The translations under genes were made by a program, and so were the position numbers. Shown one piece after another: positions 45,141 through 55,612 of a stretch of DNA of 64,000 bases. The notes beneath the pieces are model-generated. The model did no database searches, was not told the origin of the DNA, and saw only the letters and a list, made by a program, of their open reading frames with translations. Position 1 is the stretch's first letter. Every line of letters starts with the position of its first letter. This stretch comes from Ixodes scapularis (lineage: Eukaryota > Arthropoda > Arachnida > Ixodida > Ixodidae). The stretch covers positions 81,819,346-81,883,345 of the forward strand of contig NW_024609884.1 in NCBI RefSeq assembly GCF_016920785.2, given 5' to 3'.

Positions 45141-46477
45141 TTATACTGCTTCCAGAACCAGCAGCAGCTTGGACCTCTCCTGGGGTTGGCTGATCAGTCG
45201 TCGATCCAGGCTGCCTCTCTGGAGGGTGAGACCTGTCAGCAGAACAACGAGCGGTGACATTCGAGACTGCCTGTATTCCACAAGACTGTGTGCCAGGGCG
45301 TGCATTCTTGGCAGGTTATACTGTGCAGTGTGATATGTGACCACACCTTTTATGCGTTGGCCAGAAATGGCACTGACCCACAAAAAGGGGGTGCTGGGAG
45401 TTCTGGCTTATGAATAGGGTTCCATGTTTTGGATGTTTTTTAATTTGTGAGTATTACCTGGCTCAGTGAGCGAAAAAAGAGCCGTGATCAAAGGGTGCAG
45501 CCAAAAGCCGTAACCAAAAGTCGTGTCCAAATGCCGTGACCAATGCGACGCAATCCAAGGGAAAAGAAAATAAAAGAAAAACAAACAGCTGTGCTCACGT
45601 TATAATTTTCATCACGTGACTTAATTATTAATCACGTGATCGAACAAAAAATAAACCTAGAAATAAATTATCCCCTGCCCGGTTTCGAACCTAGGCTCTC
45701 ATGATTGCAAAACTAGTGTGCTATTCGTTGCTTCAACCTTGCTCATTGACGTCAATATAACTCGGCCAAAGGTAATGCTCACGCATTCTCACATCATGAA
45801 AGAAAGCTGAGGTGCTCTCGTAGTTTTATTTATTTTTTTTCTTTTTAAATGGGGGTGATTTTTTGGTGCTTATTTGTTCTCTCGAATTTTGAGTTTTTCG
45901 GTGTCTATTTTTGATATCGACTAAAACTCGGAGTGTCACGGTACTTATGTGGTAAAAGCAAATGCATATCTGTGGCGTTTCTAGGAGACACAACATGATA
46001 TGCACTATTCATTGCTAAATGGAGCACATAAAAACAACTTCCAAAGAAAAAGAGCAGCCTCGCAGACAGTTCAGTGCGGTCGGTGTTGTGGTTCAACAAA
46101 AGTACAGACGTTTATCAAGGTTCTCTGCCGTGGAAAGTGCAATTTCTCTTCAAAGCAAGCTCAATTCGAGTTCTTTCGGTTTTTGCAGATTTCAAGAAAA
46201 ATTGTTTGGAGGTCATATTTTTATGTATATCAGTATATACTGAAAACACGTAACCCACTTATGATTGAATGATTGTAAAAAGCATACAGCATGCCATGGA
46301 ATTATTATAATGGTGGTGGTTGAATGTGTTGCAAAGAACCTGAATGTTTTACTCGAAACTATCAACTTCATCCCAAAGATGCCACTTTTCTAGTGATTCG
46401 TTGACCACCACTTTCAGATACAAGAGACACACCTTTGCAAATTGTGCAACTAGTCGCCCGAAGTACCTGAAGACTGG
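45141..46477. other. Asymmetric spacer between the arms
   Basis: Unrelated on its two sides. The left part has an 80-codon minus frame (45141-45383), possibly upstream transposase sequence, not recognised. The right part (46344 onward) runs in frame into the right-arm transposase segment. A SINE-like block lies at 45675-45760. The rest is unassigned. Confidence 0.45.
45675..45760 (-). mobile_element. Possible tRNA-derived SINE
   Basis: The minus strand contains GGTTCGAAACC (a good B-box) preceded by a tRNA-like stretch of suitable length. The A-box is poor. Could be a degraded tRNA pseudogene instead. Confidence 0.4.
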
Positions 46478-49037
46478 AGCTGGTTACTTCCCCCTCTCAG
46501 GCTACGACGTCAGAGACTCCCCTGAAGCCGTGTTCATGCGACGCAACACTTCCTTCGGTGACCACTCGTACGCAGCTGTGTCACCACGACTGCACAGGGT
46601 CCTTCCTGGCCACGAGTAGGCACAAGCTGCAGAAGGCGAGGAAACTGTTGAAACAGGCAAAGAAGAAGATCAATCGGAAGACGGCCAGGATTAGGAAGCT
46701 GAACACGCTGCTCCGTGAACTGAGGACACGACTTCCTAAGCCAGCAGTTGACATACTTGACAATGCATTCACCAACACAATGCGCAACCTCGTCTTAAAA
46801 AGAGTCAGGCGCAACAAAAACGCATGTACAGAGGATGTGCGCAAGTTTGCCCTCACGCTCCATTTTTACTTGGCAAAGGCATACAGCTTTCTGCGAAAGC
46901 ACGTCAAGCTAACACACCCAAGCACTCTGCGGAAATGGGCAGCGGTGGTTGATGCACGACCAGGACCAGGATGCACGACCAGCGACGCCGGGGCTACAGC
47001 GGCTCGGCAACTCGCTGGACCTGCGGGAGTTACGTGAGCAAAGGCGACACGACCTGCAAATGGGTGCACAAGAGCATCCCGAAGCTTGCTTCCAGAGAGG
47101 GTGCGACGTCGTCAAGGAAGTGACTAGCTGGGGAACTACTTGCGCAAGAAGGATGGAATTTTGCTTTCTGGCACTCCTCGACGGCCCCCAAGGACCAACA
47201 AGACTGCCAGTGCGACCACATCTCTAGGAATCAGGGTGCGACACCGGTCTCATTGGAGTGCACATGTGCGTCAGAAGAGCTTGGAGCTCTGCTCAGCCTC
47301 GTCTTGCGTGCACCAAGGAGGCTGCTAGCTTTGCGTCCCTCCGGTGTGCTGCTGGACGACCGACGTGAGCCGCCTCTTGTATGTACCGATTGACGCCGGG
47401 GCTGCAGTGGCTCGGCAACTCATTGAACCTGCGGGAGTTACGTGAGGAAAGGCGACACGACCTGCGAATGGGTGCACAAGGGCGGAGGGGTCCCGCAAAG
47501 CTTGCTTTATGGAAGAGTGAAACATAGTCTTCAAGTGCATGCCTAGCTCGGGAACTACCTGCGCAAAGGAATGGAATTCCGCTCACCGAGTGTAATAAAG
47601 TGACTTGCGCATTGAACGTGACCCTATTCACTACTATTATCAGGCGCTGTGTCTAAAGATAGGTCTGACGTACCTAGGATGCAAAATCTAAAGATACGTC
47701 AGACGTACCCAGGACGCGGAGTCTGTGTCGGGTGTCCTAGCGTGGGCAGTCGGACTGCGGCCGGACGCTCCCGCTGGTGTATTTACAGCAGTCCGAAACC
47801 GTTCCACGCTTGCGTCTTATCGACCTTGCATAAGTGGCTGGCAGCCGCTTGGCCTGGCTGCCGTGTGATACACGGGCGTGTGCCTTTCGTGTGTAAAAAC
47901 GCGTGGAGTGCCAAGAAAATCGAACATTGTGTCTAACAAACTACTGATTTCAAATTCCCCGACTTTTCCAAGTTTTTCCCTGACTATTTTGATCAAATTC
48001 CTTGAGTTTTTGAGTCGAAGGATGACATTTCGGCAATGTCATTCAGCATGGCCGTGCCGACGAGCAACCGCCATGCCGCTTTCACTAGTCGTCTTCCCTT
48101 ATTTAGCCCACTTTTTGAATGATTCCCTGACTTTCCCAGATGATCCGAAATTCCCCGGGAGTTCAAGGCTTTCCAGGTTGGCAGACACCTTTTGAAATTT
48201 CGGCACGCGTTTGCGGGGTTTAGTGATCGGGAAGCTGCTCGAGAACAACATAACTATAAGAGAAGCTGGTACAGTACTGCTTACACGACTGTCACCCCTT
48301 CACAGAAGGCACCCGGCAGGCGGCCGGGAGCCGCCGTCCGCCCGGAGTGACCGCCGTCGGTCTTTTTCACGTCACTACGGATCACACAGTGAAGTGGTCC
48401 GTAGTTAGCTCAGCACCGAGCAGTTCGGAGATTTCAACACTTCTCTCGCTGCTTCAAATGCGAATCTTGACGGTCGAGCTAAGAAAATTGCCCGGGCACG
48501 TCCGCCGTACCGTTAGAACTCCGCGTTCTGATTACGTCCTACATACCTTTAGACTCCGCGCTCCGGATCGGTTCGACGTATCCTTCGACTCGGCGATTAT
48601 GGAGGAGCTCCCGTGGTTAACGATTGCGGATATTTTAATTAAGCTCGAACGACCGAGCGATGTCCGAGGTAGTGATCCGAACCCGTACGAGAAGCACGGG
48701 ACCGAATCTGGCTTACTCTGAATTAAATAAAAAAGAAAAGCTTCATTCCCTCGTACTTCACGTTATTCCTACGCGGGAGAGCACACAAATCCCAGAAAAA
48801 CCGAATTCCGCACACGAAATCCACACACTCCGATCAACGCCCACAACGCTTCCGACACGCACTGGGCGCTGCCATCTTATCGTTGACGCCAGAGATTTGG
48901 TCTGGTTACGTCATAGATTTGGCCTGGTCACGTGTCTAGTGGTCAAAATTGTACAACATGGCGGCGGCCAATCGAGGGTCACTTTTGCCTGATGAACGGT
49001 ATACTAGTTTATCACTCTAAGGCCCTCTACCTCGTTG
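46478..49037. repeat. Right arm of the long inverted repeat
   Basis: The inverted copy of the left arm. It differs by scattered substitutions (for example 'gcgcgaccgtc' against 'gagctcgaccgtc') and by a 4-bp TTCC insertion near 46602. Confidence 0.9.
46500..46965 (+). pseudogene. P-type transposase middle segment, right arm
   Basis: Same coiled-coil and H-P-S-T-L-R-K-W segment as the left arm. A 4-bp insertion at about 46602 (TCCTTCCT for TCCT) shifts the frame, so the upstream frame from 46344 ends at 46619 while the conserved part continues in the frame starting at 46558. Confidence 0.82.
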
Positions 49038-49079
49038 GCCAGTATTAAAAAAAAAAACAAAAAAACAGCGGCTTCGGGA

Positions 49080-50714
49080 CAGGGTTGGGCAGAAATACTC
49101 AAAAATGTATTTGGAAATACAAATACTGGGATACATTAAAATAGTAGCTAAAATACTGATACTAAGATACATCTGTAAAAATGTATCGCGATACGTATCG
49201 GAAATACATCTTAAAAAGAGGCAAAAAGTATTTGGAAATACAAATACAGGAATACATTTTAGGGAGAGCAGAAATACAAATACAGGAATACTGATAGCGG
49301 AATACATTTTCCAAATTTTTTTAGACGCCAACTGAGATGAGGCTTGAAGTTTGAAGTGGATGTTTTCGATCCCGAAATTACTTTCCTGTAGGCTTGGCAC
49401 TTTGCCTTGAAGATAATTGTTTCGGACGACAAGGAATCTTCCATGGGCTCAAAAAAAGCGTCCCATCAAGGGCTGACCGCGGTCCCTTCCATGATATCCT
49501 GTCTGTCTGACGAGGGAACCCTGTCAACATTGATCACATGATGTCACGGTGGAATGAAATAATATTCTTTATCTGTAGGTGTGGCCTTGAACATACAACT
49601 TTACCACGCTGCTGTATGAAAAGACAATACGTACTTTCGTTGTAGGTTACCTAGCTAAAGATCGTGCATACAGTGTCATTTGGAATTTTCGAGAATAGTG
49701 GACCACCTGAAGCATCTTCGAATACATGTCTTATCTTCTGTTACGATTGAAAAAACGATACGGTAGCATCCCTGTTCTGAAGGTCCTTACTACCGACCCT
49801 CCGCCACTGACGCGCGGATTGCAGTCCCCAAGTTTTGCCTAGCATTATCCAAACAGAAACCTCGTGGATTGCGAGCTGATATTGCCGGCACAGGTGCGAG
49901 CCCTCCGAGCAACAGTGGCCTCGAGACGAGTCGCGGGAGTACGTAGTCTGGGATGGCACAGCGAGGCCACTTCTGGCCTCCTGGGTTTCGGGTCACCAGA
50001 GCAGCGGGTCACGTTCACGTTCGCTGATGACGTACCCTTGAGCCGTGCAATGTTACGGGCGCAGCCGCAGATGAATTCGAATATGTGTTGAACTTCACAG
50101 CGTGAGTGAGCCTTCCTACTATTTCAAGTCAACCACCGCCAGGCTCGTGCTGCAACGGAATGTGACTCAGCTGTGCCGGCTTGGTGTATTCTGTACGCTA
50201 AGGCGAGAGAGACGGTTAGCAGCGGGCATTCGATGCCAGCAAACAATGACTCAAGAAATCCCTATCTAAGGATTTGCGGCAGAAGATGCTCTGACTCCAC
50301 TCCTGGCACGCCACCTGGTTCGAGTCCCCGCCTACGCAACACTTCTCAGAAGAGAGAAGAGGACGCATAGAAAAATAGTTTGCAGAATCAAAAGGAACCT
50401 TGGTCAGCATAGTAACAATGCCCCAGCACCTCCTTGACTCTGATGCCCTCAGAAGTAAAAAAAAAATGCGTTCGGACTTGCTTTTTTTTTTTTTTTTCGG
50501 GGGGGGGGGGGGGGGGGGAGTATTTCTCAAGAAATGTAACGAAATACATTTCATCCGGATTGTATCGCGATACAATGAAACATTCCAAATGTATTTCGAT
50601 ACAGGAATACAGATACTAGTGAAAAAAATGTATCGCGATACAGAAATACAGATACGAAATGTATTTCTGAAATACTATCGCGATACATTTGTATCGCGAT
50701 ACTGCCCAACCCTG
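49080..50714. mobile_element. hAT element with exact 8-bp duplication
   Basis: CAGGGTTGGGCAG at the left end and CTGCCCAACCCTG at the right. CTTCGGGA flanks both sides (49072-49079, 50715-50722). CAGGG-type ends and an 8-bp duplication define hAT. Both subterminal regions are built of iterated GTATTTGGAATAC and GTATCGCGATAC palindromes. No transposase is recognisable, so it is non-autonomous. The interior includes a G run at about 50503-50518 and a 49-codon-scale unassigned middle. Confidence 0.9.
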
Positions 50715-50722
50715 CTTCGGGA

Positions 50723-50935
50723 GTCCCGAGAGCCGAGCGAGGCGGGGAGGAAAGAGAGAGGGGTACCGGAGAACCGGAGCAGAAACGCCCAAACCGAAAC
50801 CGAAACTAACTTGACCGGAAACGAAATCAGATTATGCCTAATACCGCCCGCTAGGAGCGCTACCTGTCACTGATCTATCTGGGCCGCTGGGGCCTATGGC
50901 AGTGTCCGCTCTTTACCTTGTGTATATTACTCTAT
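50723..50935 (+). repeat. Right end and TIR of the first P-type element
   Basis: Continues the P-element sequence after the hAT insertion and includes the TIR (about 50838-50935) ending TATATTACTCTAT. Confidence 0.7.
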
Positions 50936-51527
50936 GCCCGCGCGCCGTGATTGGGAAGCCAGTTGTCATCTGGTATTTTTCGTAATTCGCGGGCGTTTTT
51001 TGAAGGCTAGGAAAAAAGAGCTTGCAAAGTGCACCTCGTTGAAGACAGTTTAATTGGGTGTTTCTTAATCCGCTCTACAACTTTCCAATTCACACCTCGT
51101 CCTTTAAACTAAGATTTCAAAAGTTAGCTTGTTAGTCTTAATTAAATAACTAGGCGCACTGAAACAATTTCGTGCAGTTTCGCAAGAGACTTGCTAACAG
51201 CGTACAGTTGGTTTCACTCCCGCAGAACGCCCCGGTTTTTTTTTAAAGTTTGGTGCAAGTTATCTGGGACACCCCGCATATATGTACTAATAGTGTACAT
51301 TTAGTGCACTAAAAGCATACATGTGGTGTACTAAATGTACACTTATATTAGGCTAGATGTACACTCGAGGTGCACTTATGGTATACTACATATGTACTTG
51401 AGGTGTACTAAAGGTATACTATTTTGTTTCATAAAAGTGAAACTGGTACGATTTCAATACATACCCTAAGTTCACTATTAGTATACATTCAGTATACTGA
51501 TTTTAAACGACTTTTCACTAAGGGTGA
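50936..51527 (+). repeat. Composite repeat, copy 2, third piece
   Basis: Matches 3656-4240 ('gccgtgattgggaagc', 'gggcgttttttgaaggctag', 'tatctgggacacc', then GTACACT-type repeats). It begins with GCCCGCGC, the right target copy. Confidence 0.85.
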
Positions 51528-51940
51528 GCTAATCTCACAACGTTGCCATAATGTCCCGACACTCTAAGTCCCGCTAGCTCAGAAATGTTCCTGCTAAATT
51601 TAGCGGGCCTCGACGTACACGAAATGCACATGGGATCCGCCGCGAAACCTCGCCAACAACGTCTATCGCCGTAAAAATCTCTTGTGACGTAGCGCTTAAT
51701 CACTTTCTTCATAAACTGGTAAAACATTAAAGAAAACAAGAGACATTGCGTGCCACTTCGGCGGTATCCGCTTCACCTCTGCATTTCGCTATACTGTATA
51801 AGTATTTCTCCCTATCACTACGCGTACATGCCATGTCGACATACAATCAGATTTTTAGGAAATCATATTTGCGCCTCTAGTTTCCCACTAGTTTTTTTCC
51901 GGTTGAGGTAAGGTGGCTAGTCATGCCGAGGAGGTTCTAA

Positions 51941-52133
51941 AGGCCGGTTCTCACATGCAGCAAAGCGCTCATGTAGCGCTGCTCGCGTGTCGTTAGCTAC
52001 TGATCGTTTGCCATGAGCAACAGTTTTGACGGTGCGATACAAAGCTTGTGAACGCTCCCGTCAGCACGCGCTTAGCGCGAGGTCAGCGCTATGCTTGTAG
52101 AGCTCCGCTGCATGTGTAAACAGGACTTAAAGG
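51941..52133. mobile_element. 193-bp MITE of the CATGCAGCG family
   Basis: AAGGCCGGTTCTCACATGCAG at the left and CTGCATGTGTAAACAGGACTT at the right; interior AGCGCT motifs as in 40019-40204. The flanks read CTAA/TTAA, so the TTAA duplication has one change. Confidence 0.8.
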
Positions 52134-52169
52134 TTTTAGTTCCGATCGTGTCATCGAGGATTGTGTTGT

Positions 52170-52850
52170 TGCATGCATGCTTAGACAGCGGGGAGGTAGT
52201 CAGCGCCAATGGGCGTCTGGTGTCTCCGGTGTAGATGAAAACTTTAGCCAGTGCAGTACCAATGCTATAGGCTCCTTGCACTGACGTCACATCGCATACT
52301 TTTGAACACCATGTAAGAGAAGGAGAGAGAAGCTGCTTTTGTAAAAAATTTGAGTGACAGGTTAATCTTCTATAATCTTCTGGGAGGAGAATAGCGACGC
52401 CTGTGCAAATCCGGGAGGCACAAAAGAGGGTCCTGATAAGAGGGGAGCTCCTTCTTCCCCTTGTCTCTGGAGGGCATAGGAAGTGACGTCACGTGCAAGC
52501 CACGTATAGGCTTCTGGCACTGACGTCACATCGCACACTTTTGAACACCAAGTAAGAGGAGGAGAGGGAAGCTGCTTTTGTAAGAATTTTGAGTGACGGG
52601 TTAATCTTCTATAATCTTCTGGGGGGAGAATAGCGACTCCTGTACAAATCCGGGAGGCACAAAGGAGGATCCTGATAAGAGGGGAGCTCCTTCTTCCCCT
52701 CTTCTTTGGAGGGCAACGGAAATGACGTCCTGTGCAAGGAGCCTATAGCCTGAGGTCTTTATATAGCATGCATCACACAGTAGTTATTACACTACGGCAT
52801 GCCAGTGCGATGCCCGACCGGATCTAAACGGGCAGAAGTGGGGAATGAAC
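52170..52850 (+). repeat. Dispersed repeat family R1, copy 2 (interrupted)
   Basis: Left part 52170-52264 and right part 52749-52850 join to the order seen at 37010-37260. Between them is the TIR element at 52265-52748. Confidence 0.7.
52265..52748. mobile_element. 484-bp TIR element with internal tandem duplication
   Basis: CTATAGGCTCCTTGCA at the left and TGCAAGGAGCCTATAG at the right are perfect inverted ends. The interior is two tandem units of about 239 bp, starting GCACTGACGTCACATCGCA at about 52278 and 52517. Confidence 0.85.
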
Positions 52851-53369
52851 GTATACTCTATCAGAAATCGAAAATGTCATAGCCAAATGTTGCAACAAAA
52901 TACTAAATTTTTAATTTACTTCGCCATCCCCTTTCCTCCCAAGTGGAGAGTAGAGAGGAAGAAAGCCATGCCCTTCCAACACCGCCAAGACGAAACATGA
53001 CCCTAGCATCCCTTCATTGACGTCTCGTGCTCTGCAGAGAAGCACCCAAAACAAAAAACGCCACCCTTGTTGTTGTTTTTTATTGCTGTTTTTGCAGGTT
53101 TGTCATTGTCTATAATTATGTTAGTCAAATCGCTTCTTCTTAGTGTCGGTTAGTCGCTCTCTTTTTTGGCATTCCTTACCGGACCTAGCTCATCCGAAAT
53201 TAACTAATATAATTCTAGGAAATTAAATCAAATCGCTATTTATGCTCTTCCGATGGTGGGCTTTCTAGTGAGGTTCCATCTCGATTTTCAACGACGCCGG
53301 TATTATTTATATACTGAACATAGAATGTAGTGCGCGAGTCGGTTTGACAAAGGGCAAGAGAGTAATTAC
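52851..53369. other. Unassigned, possibly intronic
   Basis: No repeat or domain recognised. On the minus strand it follows the donor of the FN3-like exon and would be intron of that gene. Confidence 0.35.
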
Positions 53370-53491
53370 CCGGTACTGAATCCAGTAGTTAGCCGCGTAG
53401 CTGTCGACGTCTTGCGTAGTGTCCCAACTCACAATGGCTGATGTCTCTCTCACGTCTGTGATGCTGGGCCGTGTTTTCAGCAGGGTATAGT
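53370..53491 (-). CDS. Probable host exon: fibronectin type III fragment
   Basis: On the minus strand, 122 bp lie between an acceptor (pyrimidine-rich TTTTTTCTCCCAATCC, then TTTGAAG|AC) and a donor (TACCGG|GTAATT). The exon encodes P-S-I-T-D-V-R-E-T-S-A-I-V-S-W-D, then Y-W-I-Q-Y-R. The V-x-x-T-S-A-x-V-x-W and Y-x-I-x-Y-R wording is that of fibronectin-III beta strands A-C. FN3 modules occur in cell-adhesion molecules and receptor phosphatases. The rest of the gene is not visible in this window; the exon could also belong to a pseudogene. The exon starts in phase 1 and ends in phase 0 if the splice sites are right. Confidence 0.55.
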
Positions 53492-54824
53492 CTTCAAACA
53501 AGGATTGGGAGAAAAAATATTAGTCAAATGGTATGGTGCTTTGTTTGCCTTTTCGTTACAGTTACCTTGCATGTGGATGTCGTGCCGCTGGATACTACAC
53601 TCTCAACAAAAGGGTAGTCGTAGGGCACTACATTTGGGGTAGTCAGAGGCCGTCACAGATATCGTGATAACTGCGTCATGCGTGACAATCCTAGTGAAAA
53701 ATCTTATCTGTACGAGAAATTTCTTGGTTCAATAAACGCATAGGATCAAATAAAATCATTTAAGAACATATAAAAACCATACGAGTATATAAGGATTTAT
53801 AAGAAACTGATAAAAAGTTTCTTATAACTTTTTACATAACCTTATATCGTTCTTATAAGGCTCTTATAAGGCTCTTATATGCTCGTATATGATCTTATCT
53901 GTTCATTGGAGAGAAAATTTGCTGATACATATAAGATTTTTCCGGCTTACTAAATTGCCTGATCTTCAACATCTTAAATTTTCTAGGCTCACTAATGGCT
54001 GCGATTTCCGACAGTGCGAGGTGTCAGTGGCACGGCTGAGGTGTCAAATACCTATATGTGCCAAATACCTATATCCCCTGAACCTATATGCTAACAAAAT
54101 ACGTCATTGTAACTCTTCCTTAACTTTCTTTTTGGGCAATAGACCCTTTGCAAAAGTCAGAGTCACCTTATGGCAGTCCCAAAAGCTCCAATATTGTCAC
54201 TCCAGCGGCGATGATAGAAGATCATGCTCGGCTAAATCATCGATTTCGTGAATCGAAGGGGACGTAAATGGACCAACATTTTTTTCCACTTTCTGCTCTA
54301 TGCTTTCGAAGACGTTCGCTTTTTTCTGGTGTGGAGAAGCTGTGTAGCGCCGCCATTAGAGCGTCGGATTTGGCTCTGCACAGGTTGGATAGACTGACTT
54401 TCGGAAAGAGTGTCTTACACTGAGCTGTGCTGAAAGTTGACTACGTAACGCTGTGCATAATTTCTTACCGCATTAATACAATTACTTTGTTAAGCCTTTT
54501 CGAACTCACAGATTACCTACAACTTGGCTATTCAGAATTAACAAAAAATAACACGTGATCTAACCACTAGGATTCTTGACCAATCCCCTATTTGGCTAAG
54601 TGCCAAAAAAAGCTCTCGCCAACAACAAAATCAGTGACTGTAGTCGCTGACATGTTACAACGCCATGTATTACCCCTTATTTGAGGCATTTGAGGTTCAA
54701 TCAATTAATAAATAAATTGGATGCTCTACCGCGGGCGTGAGCTTTCTGCCGTTGATAACCCATCGTTGCACGTGCAGACAAAACCCGGCGGAACGCAAAA
54801 CAAATTCCTCGTTCATGTTTATAC
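53492..54824. other. Unassigned; TTATA-rich block
   Basis: Includes 53750-53900 with repeated CTTATAAGG and TATAAG motifs in both orientations. A 120-codon plus frame (53889-54251) has no recognised domain. If the FN3-like exon is real, this is upstream intron. Confidence 0.35.
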
Positions 54825-55020
54825 AGCCTAAAGTCGGCTTGCCTTTGAGGTGCGGTGACTGGTTTACGCTGTATATGAGAAATTTAGCCAGTGCAGTACC
54901 ACTTCTGGCCTGGGGTCTTTAAAGTGCACCACGCAGTAGTGATACACGACCGCGCGCCGGTACGATGCTCATTCAAAACGAAACGGGCAGGGGTGGGTAA
55001 TAAACCCGGCAGGTTCTGCA
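54825..55020 (+). repeat. Dispersed repeat family R1, copy 3
   Basis: 'tttagccagtgcagtacca', 'ctggggtctttaaagtgcac', 'agtgatacacgaccgc' match 37010-37260. Confidence 0.75.
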
Positions 55021-55576
55021 GTGCGAGTGCGGAGCGCAAGCACACGGGGCAACTCCCCCCCTCCCCCTTCCCCACGCCCCGGGCGAAGGCGCCAAGAGCT
55101 GTAGGCGGAGTTGCTATTCTTATCCTGTCTCATGATTGTTACTTTGGTATTTTCTTGTCATCTGTTCACTGGCTGCGTATCTCGCCATTTTGTGGAAATA
55201 ATTCCGTATAAAACACTCATTCCCCCAAGCAATAACTGACTGAATGTTTTCTGCTTTGTCAAGTTGTGCTGATACGCATAACTTGCTTTTCTAGTTTATA
55301 TCTATAATGATACGGCCTAATAGTTTGCCGATGTCATAAACAATCTGTTTCCTAGCCCAATTGTTGTGCCCAGTTTTACTTTTAGATTGTAAGAGCAATT
55401 AAAACGTAAACTGTAACTTAAAGAAATACTTGTGTTAGTTTTGAATACATATTTAGCGATGCATAAATCTCTATATATATTTAGGATGCTGACAGGTGGA
55501 CGAGCGGGTCTCTGCAGTGCCAGAAATTAATTAAATCATCGCCACCGGCGCCCGTTGGAAATTTTTTTCGAACAAG
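55021..55576. other. Unassigned
   Basis: C-rich stretch near 55050, then AT-rich sequence. No supportable gene. Confidence 0.4.
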
Positions 55577-55612
55577 TGCCTAAGCCAGGCAAAAAATTGC
55601 CTGGCTTAGGCA
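55577..55612. repeat. Perfect 16-bp stem hairpin
   Basis: TGCCTAAGCCAGGCAA, loop AAAA, TTGCCTGGCTTAGGCA. Too short for a microRNA precursor; no T-run follows it. Confidence 0.9.

Larger units (their letters stand above)
42597..49037. mobile_element. Second P-type element with 2.5-kb inverted arms
   Basis: GCCAGTAT is duplicated exactly at 42589-42596 and 49038-49045. Ends read CAACGAGGTATAGGGCC and GGCCCTCTACCTCGTTG, so CA...TG ends and an 8-bp duplication, as in P elements. The arms (about 42597-45140 and 46478-49037) are inverted and about 97 percent alike by eye; each carries a fragment of P-type transposase in outward direction. The 1.34-kb spacer is asymmetric. Typical P elements have TIRs of a few tens of bp, so this is an inverted dimer or a long-TIR derivative. 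Confidence 0.88.
34101..50935 (+). mobile_element. P-superfamily DNA transposon, expanded by nested insertions
   Basis: Ends are imperfect inverted repeats over about 80-100 bp: CATAGAGTAATATA at 34101 against TATATTACTCTAT ending at 50935, with GTAAAGAG/CTCTTTAC and CGGCCCAGATAG/CTATCTGGGCCG (offset) continuing inward. GCCCGCGC is repeated at 34093-34100 and 50936-50943; if the terminal G belongs to the element, the duplication is 7 bp. An 8-bp GC-rich duplication and CA...TG ends are P-element traits, and two blocks of P-type transposase lie inside on the plus strand. Without the three nested insertions the element would be about 3.4 kb. Confidence 0.8.

Noticed and set aside
44395..47227. 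Many mirrored long frames on both strands
   Set aside because: They are reflections of the two inverted arms; only the coiled-coil/H-P-S-T-L-R-K-W frame matches a family.
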